Notes under the pieces: model-generated | Told to the model about the DNA's origin: nothing | Seen by the model: only the letters and a program-made list of their open reading frames with translations | Database searches by the model: none | Shown: positions 1 through 5,821 of the stretch, in pieces | How the letters are laid out: each line of letters starts with the position of its first letter | Numbering within the stretch: position 1 is the stretch's first letter | Translations under genes and position numbers: made by a program | NCBI GenBank assembly: GCA_910585805.1 | Contig: CAJUFB010000024.1 | Span: forward strand, 1-16,446 | Length of the DNA stretch: 16,446 nt | Source: an uncultured Acetatifactor sp. | Lineage (GTDB): Bacteria > Bacillota > Clostridia > Lachnospirales > Lachnospiraceae | Reading direction: 5' to 3'

Positions 1-85
1 CTAGCATAATTCAGATAATACAGCAACAAAAACTTATCAGAAATGCTAAATTTAACAAAAAAGGATAAGTTTAACAAATAGGCTA

Positions 86-114
86 TTGGAAATAACAGAA
101 ATGTTAAGTATAAT
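86..114 (+). promoter_or_regulatory. Candidate sigma-A promoter of the AT-rich left segment
   Basis: TTGGAA (86-91) and a perfect TATAAT (109-114) are separated by 17 bases, so transcription would start near 121 and run towards the broken DUF1016 gene. The background is AT-rich, which makes chance matches commoner. A 52-codon frame with a good GGGAGGG site starts at 160 and ends at 318, but it resembles nothing I know and is not called as a gene. Confidence 0.45.
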
Positions 115-259
115 TCAAATACAGCGCTTAATAAAAACGCTAAACAAAAGGGAGGGATTATGGGACTGCCAGCGAGATGGATGTTTTGGATTGTAATTTT
201 AAATAGACATTACAATTCATTTTGGTTGGGATTCCGTCTGTTGTGTAGAAAATTTTATA

Positions 260-286
260 AATTCGGTAATTATCAATTACCGAATT
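260..286. repeat. Perfect 12-bp inverted repeat before the DUF1016 remnant
   Basis: AATTCGGTAATT (260-271) and AATTACCGAATT (275-286) are perfect complements separated by three bases. They lie between the promoter at 86-114 and the ribosome binding site AAGGAG (290-295) of the next gene. The symmetry suits either a repressor operator or a leader hairpin close to the translation start. There is no T-run behind it, so it is not an intrinsic terminator. Confidence 0.55.
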
Positions 287-305
287 GGAAAAGGAGATAT
301 TTGGA

Positions 306-827
306 ATGCAAGATATGAAAAGCGATGATAATTTTTTTGGACAAGTTGCGCAGTTGTTTCGGGATGCAAAACGTAAAATGAGCATGTCGGTAAACATGGC
401 TATGGTTTATTCTTATTATGAAGCTGGACGGATGATTATAGATGAAGAACAAAATGGCAGTGAGCGTGCTGCTTATGGGAAATATATTCTTCAGGAATTA
501 TCCAGACGGCTGACAGAAGAATTTGGCAGGGGATTTTCTTTGGATGGAGTAAGGATGAACTTGGGCGGCAATATGGAAGTTCTCTATTTGTTGGAATTGG
601 GGAGAGGTTTTACTTTTGTGGGACGTCAGGTGCGGTTTACATTTGAAGAAGAACATTAAAGAGTGGATCTGGTATTTTTCAACCGTCTGTTAAGATGTTT
701 TGTCTTATTTGATTTAAAGGTTGGTCATCTGAAGCATCAGGATATTGGACAAATGCAGATGTATGTAAATTATTATGACAGGAAAGTAAAACTTGAGGAT
801 GAAAACCCAACAATAGGAATTATTTAA
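306..827 (+). pseudogene. Broken DUF1016 (PDDEXK nuclease-like, YhcG-type) gene
   Basis: The family are DUF1016 proteins with an N-terminal helical region and a C-terminal PDDEXK nuclease-like domain, often seen in restriction or mobile contexts. The start at 306 is chosen for AAGGAG at 290-295. Residues after the start match the family N-terminus (FRDAKRKMSMSVNMAMVYSY). After about 85 codons the frame jumps straight to the C-terminal section (GRGFTFVGRQVRFTFEEEH), so the middle, including much of the linker and nuclease core, is gone in frame. A TAA at 657-659 replaces the aromatic residue expected before RVDLVFFN. Reading on in the same frame gives the end of the family, with DLKVGHLKHQDIGQMQMYVN and DENPTIGII, until a stop at 825-827. 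It therefore carries an internal deletion and a nonsense codon. It sits in AT-rich DNA next to another decayed gene, which suggests an acquired and eroding segment. Confidence 0.85.
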
Positions 828-829
828 CA

Positions 830-1164
830 AAATCTTATCCCCGGACAGGTGATACCCAAACGGTTTATTTAAAAAATGTGATTGCCAATGACAGAATTAA
901 AATTGACGATTATACAATGTATAACGACTTTGTGCATGACTCACGGGAATTTGAAAAGAATAATGTATTATATCATTACCCGATTAATGGAGATCAGCTA
1001 CAAATTGGCAAGTTTTGTTCTATCGCCTGTGGAGCAAACAAAAACGGTTTTCTGACGATGTGATTTCTGAATTATTGAAAGTTCAATGGTGGAATTGGTC
1101 TGAAAACAGGATTAAGAAAAACATTGCGGCTATTCAATCAGGTCGAATTGAGGATTTGGAATAA
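830..1164 (+). pseudogene. Broken Vat-like xenobiotic O-acetyltransferase gene
   Basis: Translation from 830 gives an N-terminal part typical of CatB/Vat-type acetyltransferases: PRTGDTQTVYLKNVIANDRI, then NDFVHDSREFEKNNVLYHYP, then GDQLQIGKFCSIACGA at about 985-1034. Intact members continue with a left-handed beta-helix of hexapeptide repeats carrying the catalytic His and the acetyl-CoA site. Here that core is missing. After IACGA the sequence goes directly, with a shift of frame, to the family C-terminus RFSDDVISELLKVQWWNWSE and a tail ending in IEDLE before TAA at 1162-1164. No start codon with a ribosome site is visible, and the reading frame begins right behind the DUF1016 stop. The family inactivates streptogramin A or related compounds by acetyl transfer. 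This copy cannot be active. Confidence 0.85.
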
Positions 1165-1249
1165 TTGGTAACATTTGTGTGGGAATACAGTTTCCTACAA
1201 CGTTATGTCTGAAAAAAAGATAGAATATTTCCTTAGTAATAATTTGAAC

Positions 1250-1265
1250 ATGGTGCTGGCACCAT
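1250..1265. repeat. Short perfect inverted repeat
   Basis: ATGGTGC (1250-1256) and GCACCAT (1259-1265) form a 7-bp stem with a 2-base spacer. It lies in a stretch (1165-1309) without a recognisable gene. A 37-codon frame (1205-1318) runs through it, but it lacks a ribosome site and matches no family I know, so I treat it as relic sequence. Confidence 0.3.
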
Positions 1266-1309
1266 GTAAGTTAATGCAGATAAGGGAAAGGCAGTATGAT
1301 CCAGAATGC

Positions 1310-1492
1310 TTAGAATAGATGAATATATTGACGAGTTAATAATTTTGTAACCACCCAAACCTGCCAGGACATAGCCCGCTCCGCCCCCAACTCTCCTGCC
1401 ACCCGGTAAATCACCTCCGCGGCGCCTGACACAATCGTCAGCCCTGACAGCACCTTCATTCCCTTCGACATCTTTTTCTCTGATTTTTCCAT
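1310..1492 (-). CDS. Small truncated ORF at the composition junction, function unknown
   Basis: A 60-residue frame starts at 1492, chosen because GGGAG stands 8 bases upstream; longer starts up to 1543 have no ribosome site. The protein opens with a charged stretch (MEKSEKKMSKG), then a moderately hydrophobic segment (VLSGLTIVSGAAEVIYRVAG), then AERAMSWQVWVV. The last dozen residues (TKLLTRQYIHLF) are encoded by AT-rich DNA unlike the rest, from about 1345 down. The likeliest reading is a small membrane or membrane-associated protein whose 3' end was replaced when the AT-rich segment joined. It follows the ECF S gene on the same strand after a gap of about 140 bases and may have belonged to that transcript. 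I do not recognise the family. Confidence 0.45.
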   Translation of the reverse strand: MEKSEKKMSKGMKVLSGLTIVSGAAEVIYRVAGELGAERAMSWQVWVVTKLLTRQYIHLF

Positions 1493-1634
1493 CCTGATTT
1501 CTCCCGTCTCCATGCCGTTCGGCATATATCTCACATTTTCCATGACAGCACTAAACTATGGCAGATGGAACAAACTGATTGGAATTTTGAATGTTTCCAT
1601 TCAGGTTGACCTTTTTCGAACCAAATAATATCGG

Positions 1635-2186
1635 TTATTTACTGGCAGTTCCAAAGCTGAACCGCTTCATCGCCGCGCGCACCGGACGGTACAGCGTCAG
1701 CATCAGCACGAAATTTCCCACTCCGTGGGCAATATCCCATGGGATGCCCGCCACCCACCAGCTAAATCCGGCAGTCAGGCCCCCAATCAGACCTCCGCCG
1801 TCCGCCGCGCCGATTGCCACATAGGGAATGGAGCACAGGAATCCGAACATTAACCCGAAAACGGACGAAAGAATGCTCCAGAACCATACGGATTCCTGCT
1901 TTCTGAACAGCCATACCGCCAGCGCCAGCAGCGGCCAGGCGTACAGATACATGACCCACCAGAGCCCGAAACCGTAGATTACTCCTTCGATGAGAATGAA
2001 CGCAGGCACCACCAGCAGAATCCTCCACCCAAAGAAAAGCGTAAACAGAATTATCCAGAAACTGGTGAGTTCAATATTCGGCAGAAAAGCCAGCGCCGCT
2101 TTGCTCACCTCAATCACTGCCACCATCACTCCAATCAGTGCAATATCCTGCACGGCAATTTCCCCAGTTTTTTTCTTTCCTTCCAT
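1635..2186 (-). CDS. ECF transporter S component, likely for cobalamin or a related compound
   Basis: This is a 183-residue polytopic membrane protein of the energy-coupling factor (ECF) S-component type, the substrate-binding subunit that docks on a shared EcfA/A'/T module. I set the start at 2186 (MEGKKKTGE), with AGGAAAG about 12 bases upstream; the reading frame is open to 2267 but those starts lack a site. Residues 12-32 (VQDIALIGVMVAVIEVSKAA), LPNIELTSF at 35-43, the loop around GFGLWW (72-77) and GIPWDIAHGVGNF at 147-159 are the family hallmarks. About six hydrophobic segments are visible. The gene lies downstream of a cobalamin riboswitch and a DUF4430 gene, so the cargo is most likely cobalamin, a corrinoid precursor or something used with it. 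No ecfA or ecfT gene is in the window, consistent with a group II system using a module encoded elsewhere. Specificity is inferred from context only. Confidence 0.8.
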   Translation of the reverse strand: MEGKKKTGEIAVQDIALIGVMVAVIEVSKAALAFLPNIELTSFWIILFTLFFGWRILLVVPAFILIEGVIYGFGLWWVMYLYAWPLLALAVWLFRKQESVWFWSILSSVFGLMFGFLCSIPYVAIGAADGGGLIGGLTAGFSWWVAGIPWDIAHGVGNFVLMLTLYRPVRAAMKRFSFGTASK

Positions 2187-2275
2187 AATAAATCCACACT
2201 TTCCTGAAACCTGTAAAAATCTTGGGAAGCAGCCCGCGTCCGTCTCCATGTACCGTATTTCAGCCACATCCTTAG

Positions 2276-2359
2276 TAACTGCAGGAAAATAAATGCTGCA
2301 ATTTACTTTTGATTACGGGGTTCGCGAACCGGTTCCCGTAATTTGCATGCATTTCCTTT
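2276..2359 (+). repeat. Palindromic element variant carrying the GTTCGCGAAC hairpin (copy F)
   Basis: The left end (GGAAAATAAATGCTGCAA, 2284-2301) resembles the left arm of the 90-bp element at 2365. The right end (TTTGCATGCATTTCCTTT, 2342-2359) resembles its right arm. The centre is different: TTACGGG (2313-2319) pairs with CCCGTAA (2335-2341) around a 15-base loop containing the perfect palindrome GGTTCGCGAACC. The same hairpin, with a compensated base pair, occurs inside the cobalamin riboswitch at 3224-3252. It stands directly beside copy A in the gap between the ECF S and DUF4430 genes. Confidence 0.6.
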
Positions 2360-2360
2360 G

Positions 2361-2462
2361 GAACTGTCGGAAAATAACTGCTGCAACTTGTTCAGGCAAA
2401 AGCCCGGAAACATAGTAAAAACTGCTATAGACTTGCAGCAGTTATCTGCAGACATTTCCTTA
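2361..2462 (+). repeat. Dispersed 90-bp palindromic element, copy A
   Basis: A 90-bp core runs from TGTC at 2365 to GACA at 2454. Its ends are imperfect inverted repeats: ATAACTGCTGCAA (2373-2385) is the complement of TTGCAGCAGTTAT (2433-2445). Copy B at 5830-5919, in opposite orientation, has the same 90-bp length and aligns along its whole extent, including the flanks GAA before TGTC and TTCCTTA after GACA. A short internal hairpin (GGCAAAAGCC, 2396-2405) is shared in altered form by the copies. The TTA of the right flank is the stop codon of the DUF4430 gene. The size and symmetry suit a MITE or REP-like element; no transposase is present. Confidence 0.75.
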
Positions 2463-2873
2463 CTCCGCCGTATAAACAATGGAAAATGCATCCCCGTCCG
2501 CTACAGGCTGCGTATCAATCCCGTAATTGCAATACTCGCCATTGACGTAGAAACCCCAGTAAGAACTGTCCACGGAATAGTCGGCAGTTTCGCCGTTTAC
2601 CGTGTCCACCATCATGCCATACTCGCTCTCCGTTCCGGAGAAGGTCAGCCCTTCCGCCTCTTCCATAGCCTGGCGCAGGTACTCCGCGTCTGTCTTCAGC
2701 TGATACTTTGTACTCTCTTCCGCTTTGTTCACCACCTCGATGGTAATGGACTTGCTGCCCTCCACGGGCTTCTCCCGGAATACATTGTAGAGTATGGCCA
2801 GGGCCGCGATTACCACCACCAGAGCCGCCACTCCGAGAATTACCTTTTTGCTGCTTTTACTTTTGTTTTCCAT
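2460..2873 (-). CDS. Membrane-anchored DUF4430 (transcobalamin-like C-terminal domain) protein
   Basis: This 137-residue protein starts at 2873, behind GGAGG at the right distance; the frame is open further upstream but would read into the riboswitch leader. Residues 1-10 are basic, 11-30 form one hydrophobic helix (VILGVAALVVVIAALAILYN), and the rest is a single extracellular domain. SITIEVVNKAEESTKYQLKT (42-61), the stretch to about residue 88, and the C-terminal YWGFYVNGEYCNYGID followed by VADGDAFSIVYT fit DUF4430, the fold related to the C-terminal domain of intrinsic factor and transcobalamin. A single Cys (115) is not in a lipobox, so anchoring is by the N-terminal helix. It lies behind a cobalamin riboswitch and before an ECF S component, so it probably helps capture cobalamin or a corrinoid at the cell surface for uptake. 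The binding role is inference from fold and context. Confidence 0.8.
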   Translation of the reverse strand: MENKSKSSKKVILGVAALVVVIAALAILYNVFREKPVEGSKSITIEVVNKAEESTKYQLKTDAEYLRQAMEEAEGLTFSGTESEYGMMVDTVNGETADYSVDSSYWGFYVNGEYCNYGIDTQPVADGDAFSIVYTAE

Positions 2874-2972
2874 GTTTTCCTCCATTCTGTGATGTTTTTC
2901 ATCACTTGTTTTCCTGGTCCATTCCGGAATCCGCGGCATCCCGCAGGTCCAGGCAGCGTGCCTCACTGCAGT

Positions 2973-3005
2973 GAATAAAAAAACTCCCGCAATATGGCAG
3001 GAGTT
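2973..3005 (-). terminator. Intrinsic terminator in the riboswitch expression platform
   Basis: On the minus strand AACTCCTGC, a 6-base loop (CATATT) and GCGGGAGTT form a 9-bp stem with one G:U pair, followed directly by a run of T residues. It lies between the cobalamin aptamer (ending at 3111) and the DUF4430 start at 2873. This is the usual place for a transcription attenuator: cobalamin binding should favour termination. Confidence 0.85.
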
Positions 3006-3051
3006 GGCGTACTTTAATAACAGAAAGAATCCTTTGATACTTTCTGCTCAG

Positions 3052-3077
3052 GAATTGTCTTGTAGACACTTCCTTAC
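3052..3077 (+). repeat. Minimal copy of the dispersed element (ends only, copy D)
   Basis: GAATTGTC (3052-3059) matches the left end of copies A and B, and GACACTTCCTTAC (3065-3077) matches the right end. Only five bases lie between them instead of about 82. The result is a small GTCT/AGAC hairpin. It looks like an internal deletion of the element, or a precise loss of its middle. It lies between the cobalamin aptamer and the terminator, so it is part of the riboswitch leader RNA. The match is short and chance cannot be excluded. Confidence 0.4.
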
Positions 3078-3110
3078 GTACCAGCCAAGTCCTCGTGGCT
3101 ACACAGTACC

Positions 3111-3382
3111 CATAACAGGCAGGTCTTCTGACTCGAGTATCCTCACTTTGCTTCGTCTTCCCGGGAATTCCCAGTGACATACACCGCATTAACCTCTTTT
3201 CGGAATCTCAGGTTTTCTTTCAGTTACAGGGTTCGCGAAACGGTTCCTGTAATTTGCAGATAATTCTTACTTGCGGCGGAAACAAAACTCCTCTCTCACA
3301 GCGACGAGATCGTGCAGGTCTTTCACCTGCTTCCCTTTTCACCGGGCCAAACACCCCAATGCGCTCCCCGGCACCTGTTATG
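3111..3382 (-). ncRNA. Cobalamin riboswitch
   Basis: On the minus strand CATAACAGG (3382-3374) pairs with CCTGTTATG (3119-3111) as the closing P1 stem. The core AAAAGGGAAGCAGGTGAAA with the following CCTGCACG (about 3343-3315) and CGCTGTGAG (about 3302-3294) match the conserved B12 aptamer, as do GTCACTG and GGGAAGACGA nearer the 3' end. The B12 box GAGTCAGAAGACCTGCC (3134-3118) closes it. At 272 nt it is longer than most aptamers of this class; the excess is in the arm between GAGAGGAG and ATGTCACTG (about 3290-3180), which contains the GTTCGCGAA hairpin described separately. It precedes a terminator and the DUF4430 and ECF S genes, so high B12 should switch the unit off. Confidence 0.93.
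3224..3252. repeat. GTTCGCGAA hairpin inside the riboswitch arm
   Basis: TTACAGG (3224-3230) pairs with CCTGTAA (3246-3252) around a 15-base loop that differs at one position from the loop at 2320-2334. In that other copy the stem is TTACGGG/CCCGTAA, so a G-C pair here is replaced by an A-T pair: the two copies differ but both keep the stem. Behind it TTTGCAGATAATTCTTAC resembles the right end of the dispersed element. It appears to be an insertion into the variable arm of the cobalamin aptamer. Confidence 0.7.
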
Positions 3383-3433
3383 TTTTTAGGAGGTGTGTTA
3401 TTCTGTCACACTTCCTTATTCACTTGATTCAGT

Positions 3434-3462
3434 ATTTTAGCACAGCACTCGTAAAAAAGCAA
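3434..3462 (-). promoter_or_regulatory. Promoter of the riboswitch unit
   Basis: On the minus strand TTGCTT (3462-3457) and TAAAAT (3439-3434) are 17 bases apart, placing the start near 3427, about 45 bases before the aptamer. Between them and the aptamer lies AGGAAGTGTG / CACACCTCCT (3416-3387), which could form a leader hairpin. Confidence 0.6.
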
Positions 3463-3515
3463 GGAGATATCAATATATACTGCGCACCGATTATATTTGC
3501 AGTACAACCTGACTT

Positions 3516-3570
3516 CAGACCGCCAGCCAGGTATTTTCCCGGAGACATCACTGTAAAACCTGGCGGTCTG
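3516..3570. repeat. Inverted repeat in the gap between the B12 unit and the relic zone
   Basis: CAGACCGCCAG (3516-3526), followed by CCAGGT, faces ACCTGGCGGTCTG (3558-3570), giving an 11- to 13-bp stem with a 4-base slip on the left side and a loop of about 25 bases. No T-run follows on either strand, so it is not an intrinsic terminator. The remaining sequence between 3463 and 3751 shows no gene that I can support. A TATAAT at 3574-3579 follows but has only a poor -35 partner. Confidence 0.45.
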
Positions 3571-3751
3571 CAGTATAATTATGCTACAGATGCGCTGAAA
3601 AGATATACTTTATCACTTGTGGCAGCCTTTCGCTGCAGCTTACTGCAAATTTCATCGGCGTGCAGTATAAACTTCCAGAAATTTACCCTAATCTCTTCAT
3701 CCACTCCTTCAATATAAAAACAGCAGAAAAAGTCGGGCATAAACGAAAAAA

Positions 3752-4000
3752 ATGTTCTATAGAGGCCTGTATCTTGCCGGTGTTGAGTGCAGGGATGACG
3801 CGGAGGCTCCGGAGGGCTGGACGAAGTGGAGGATTCCGGGATATGAATACATTTATGCGGAAAATGACAGCGGTAATACTTTTCCGGAAATGATTCAGTA
3901 TCTGCAGGATAATCACATTCCCCTTGCCGGTGCCGTGCACGACTTTACTTGCCCGAAAACAGGAAAGAGCTGCCTGTTTTTTCCAATCCTCAGACTGTAA
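3752..4000 (+). pseudogene. C-terminal remnant of a GyrI-like (effector-binding domain) protein
   Basis: The frame encodes the end of a GyrI-like small-molecule-binding domain, as in integron-associated effector-binding proteins and the C-terminal half of some AraC/MerR-type regulators. Visible hallmarks are AEAPEGWTKWRIPGYEYIYA, NTFPEMIQYLQDNHIPLAGA and VHDFTCPKTGK with LFFPI at the end. Intact domains are about 150 residues, and many carry an N-terminal DNA-binding part. Here only 82 codons remain. A stop lies just upstream of the ATG at 3752 and no ribosome site precedes it. The N-terminal half is therefore lost and the piece is probably not functional. It neighbours an ABC transporter fragment, so both are relics. 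Confidence 0.75.
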
Positions 4001-4103
4001 GAATCCTTCCGCAATTCCTCCTGGGGCATTTTTCCGGATGTCATTTGTTCGGCATGCCGGGCAGATAAACGGCAAATAACGTCATCCGAGCAATCATCCG
4101 AAC

Positions 4104-4261
4104 AGGCAGGAATTGCCGGAAGCCTGCATATATGAATTTATTACGGAATTACCGGACGGGCTGGATACGGTGATTGGGGAGAAAGGAATAAAGCTTTCCG
4201 GCGGCAGCGGATTGTCCTGGCCAGAATGTTTCTGCAGGATATCGATATCCGGAAAACATAG
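4104..4261 (+). pseudogene. ABC transporter ATPase fragment with a frameshift
   Basis: From about 4119 the frame reads EACIYEFITELPDGLDTVIG, then EKGIKLSGG (to 4205), which is the region leading into the ABC signature motif. One base is missing at about 4205: read one frame over, the sequence continues as QRIVLARMFLQDIDI, the expected follow-on of LSGGQ. A stop comes at 4259-4261. The Walker A part, the Walker B aspartate region and the membrane domains are absent, so this is a relic of an export-type ABC (permease-ATPase) gene. It lies just upstream of the ktrB promoter. Confidence 0.75.
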
Positions 4262-4296
4262 CAATTATCAATGATCTGACAGCTTCAAAAAAAGTG

Positions 4297-4325
4297 TTGT
4301 ATCCTGCGGCCAAAAAGACTATAAT
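4297..4325 (+). promoter_or_regulatory. Promoter of ktrB
   Basis: TTGTAT (4297-4302) and a perfect TATAAT (4320-4325) are 17 bases apart, with a start expected near 4332 and a leader of about 70 bases. The leader is too short for a ydaO-type cyclic di-AMP riboswitch, which often stands before potassium transport genes in this phylum, and I see none of its motifs. Confidence 0.7.
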
Positions 4326-4402
4326 AAGGACGGACGGAAAGTAACAGAACACAACCCTTTCCGTTACAATAAAGAAAGCTTGTAATCACACGATACAGTA
4401 CT

Positions 4403-5755
4403 ATGAAAAGACGTAAACTCACAACTACAGTAATCATCATGCTGGGCTTCCTCATCGGCGCGCTTCTGGGAACGCTCTGCCTCCTGCTTCCGTTCAGTAC
4501 CAAAGCGGGACAGCATATCGACTTTCTGGACGCTTTATTTGTATCCATGTCCGGCATCTGTGTCACAGGACTCTCAACCGTCAATATCGGCCAGACCTTT
4601 TCCGCTTTCGGGCAGGTGGTCCTCCTGCTGCTCATTCAGTTCGGGGGACTGGGCATTGTGACCTTTACCACCATCGTTTTATGCATCTTCCGCCGCAGGA
4701 TTACCCTGTCGGACAGGATGCTGATTCAGAGCGCCTATAATCTGGATACGCTGTCCGGTCTGGTGAAGCTGACCATGCATATTTTAAAAGCAACCCTCTT
4801 CCTGGAGGGACTGGGTGCCATTGGCTACTCTCTTGTCTTCATTCCTGAATACGGCCTGAAGGGAGTCTGGTACAGCATTTTTCATGCGGTATCCGCTTTC
4901 TGCAACGCCGGAATCGACCTTTTGGGAGGCAACAGCTTCTGCCAGTACAGGGATAATGTCATTGTGAACCTCACCACCGTTTTCCTGATCATTGTCAGCG
5001 GCCTGGGCTTTCCGGTATATTGGGAAATCCTGCGCACCATCCGCCCCCGCCGGAGCGCGGCAGTCGATTCCTATACCCGTAAAATGAACCTGCACACCAA
5101 AATCGTCATTCCGGCAACACTGGCCCTGATTCTGGCAGGCACCGTTTTGACGCTTCTGTTTGAATATGACAATCCCGATACCCTGGGCAGTATGGGCTGG
5201 CCGAATAAGCTGATGGCATCTCTGTTCCAATCCGTAACCCTGAGAACGGCGGGATTTGCCACCATTCCACAGGAAGCCTTTCGCCCTGCTTCCTGCCTGG
5301 TGTATCTCATCCTTATGTTCATAGGCGGCTCCCCGGCCGGAACGGCTGGCGGTGTCAAGACCGTAACCATTGTCCTGCTTCTCGCCTCCATGTTCGCAAA
5401 TATCCGGGGCAGAAAAAACGTGATTGTCATGCGGAGAAAAATTGCCGACGAGACCATCCGCAGATGTGTCGCCATTGTCGTATTCAGCTTTTCCGTGCTG
5501 ATGCTGCTGACTGTGGCGCTGCTGGCTGTCCAGCACAGTGATTTTCTGGACACCTTCTATGAAATGACTTCCGCCATCGCCACCGTAGGGCTGTCAAGAG
5601 GACTCACCGGCGCCCTTCACCCTGTGGGAAAACTGATTGTCACCCTTACCATGTACCTTGGCAGAATCGGCCCCATCACCCTGGCGCTGGCGTTTAACAG
5701 CCGCAGAGCCTCAGGAAATATTTCCTGTGCGGAGAGCAAGGTCATTATCGGTTAG
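4403..5755 (+). CDS. ktrB: KtrB, potassium channel subunit of Ktr uptake system
   Basis: This 450-residue membrane protein of the Trk/Ktr/HKT superfamily forms the potassium translocation pore. Four pore-loop repeats can be followed by their selectivity-filter motifs: CVTGLSTV (53-60), FCNAGID (166-172), RTAGFAT (281-287) and TVGLSRG (394-400). GGSPAGTAGGVKT (308-320) belongs to the third repeat and MYLGRIGP (417-424) to the last transmembrane segment. The length is normal for KtrB. A short N-terminus and a separate single-RCK partner favour KtrB over TrkH. The ATG at 4403 has no clear ribosome binding site, so translation may be weak. KtrA follows on the same strand, but 192 bases away, with a copy of the dispersed palindrome in the gap. 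Transport is probably sodium- and nucleotide-dependent through KtrA, as known for the family. Confidence 0.93.
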   Translation: MKRRKLTTTVIIMLGFLIGALLGTLCLLLPFSTKAGQHIDFLDALFVSMSGICVTGLSTVNIGQTFSAFGQVVLLLLIQFGGLGIVTFTTIVLCIFRRRITLSDRMLIQSAYNLDTLSGLVKLTMHILKATLFLEGLGAIGYSLVFIPEYGLKGVWYSIFHAVSAFCNAGIDLLGGNSFCQYRDNVIVNLTTVFLIIVSGLGFPVYWEILRTIRPRRSAAVDSYTRKMNLHTKIVIPATLALILAGTVLTLLFEYDNPDTLGSMGWPNKLMASLFQSVTLRTAGFATIPQEAFRPASCLVYLILMFIGGSPAGTAGGVKTVTIVLLLASMFANIRGRKNVIVMRRKIADETIRRCVAIVVFSFSVLMLLTVALLAVQHSDFLDTFYEMTSAIATVGLSRGLTGALHPVGKLIVTLTMYLGRIGPITLALAFNSRRASGNISCAESKVIIG

Positions 5756-5821
5756 TTGCATAACGAGTGAGCGCTTCTGCAAAACCAGGGCGTAAAGGGC
5801 AAATGGATTTGCTCACCAGCA

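Noticed and set aside
160..318. 52-codon plus-strand frame with a GGGAGGG site
   Set aside because: It matches no family I know, runs through the 12-bp inverted repeat and overlaps the DUF1016 start. Possible, but unsupported.
2343..2978. 211-codon plus-strand frame
   Set aside because: It is antisense to the DUF4430 gene and starts within the palindromic repeat. The real gene on the minus strand has a ribosome site, an anchor helix and family motifs.
3271..3717. 148-codon plus-strand frame
   Set aside because: It overlaps the cobalamin riboswitch and its promoter in antisense and lacks any protein-like motif.
4332..4402. Possible cyclic di-AMP (ydaO) riboswitch before ktrB
   Set aside because: The leader is only about 70 bases and shows none of the conserved elements, though this riboswitch class is common before potassium genes.
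4784..5536. 250-codon minus-strand frame opposite ktrB
   Set aside because: It is a shadow of ktrB: Gln/His/Gly-rich with no family features, while ktrB shows all four selectivity-filter motifs.
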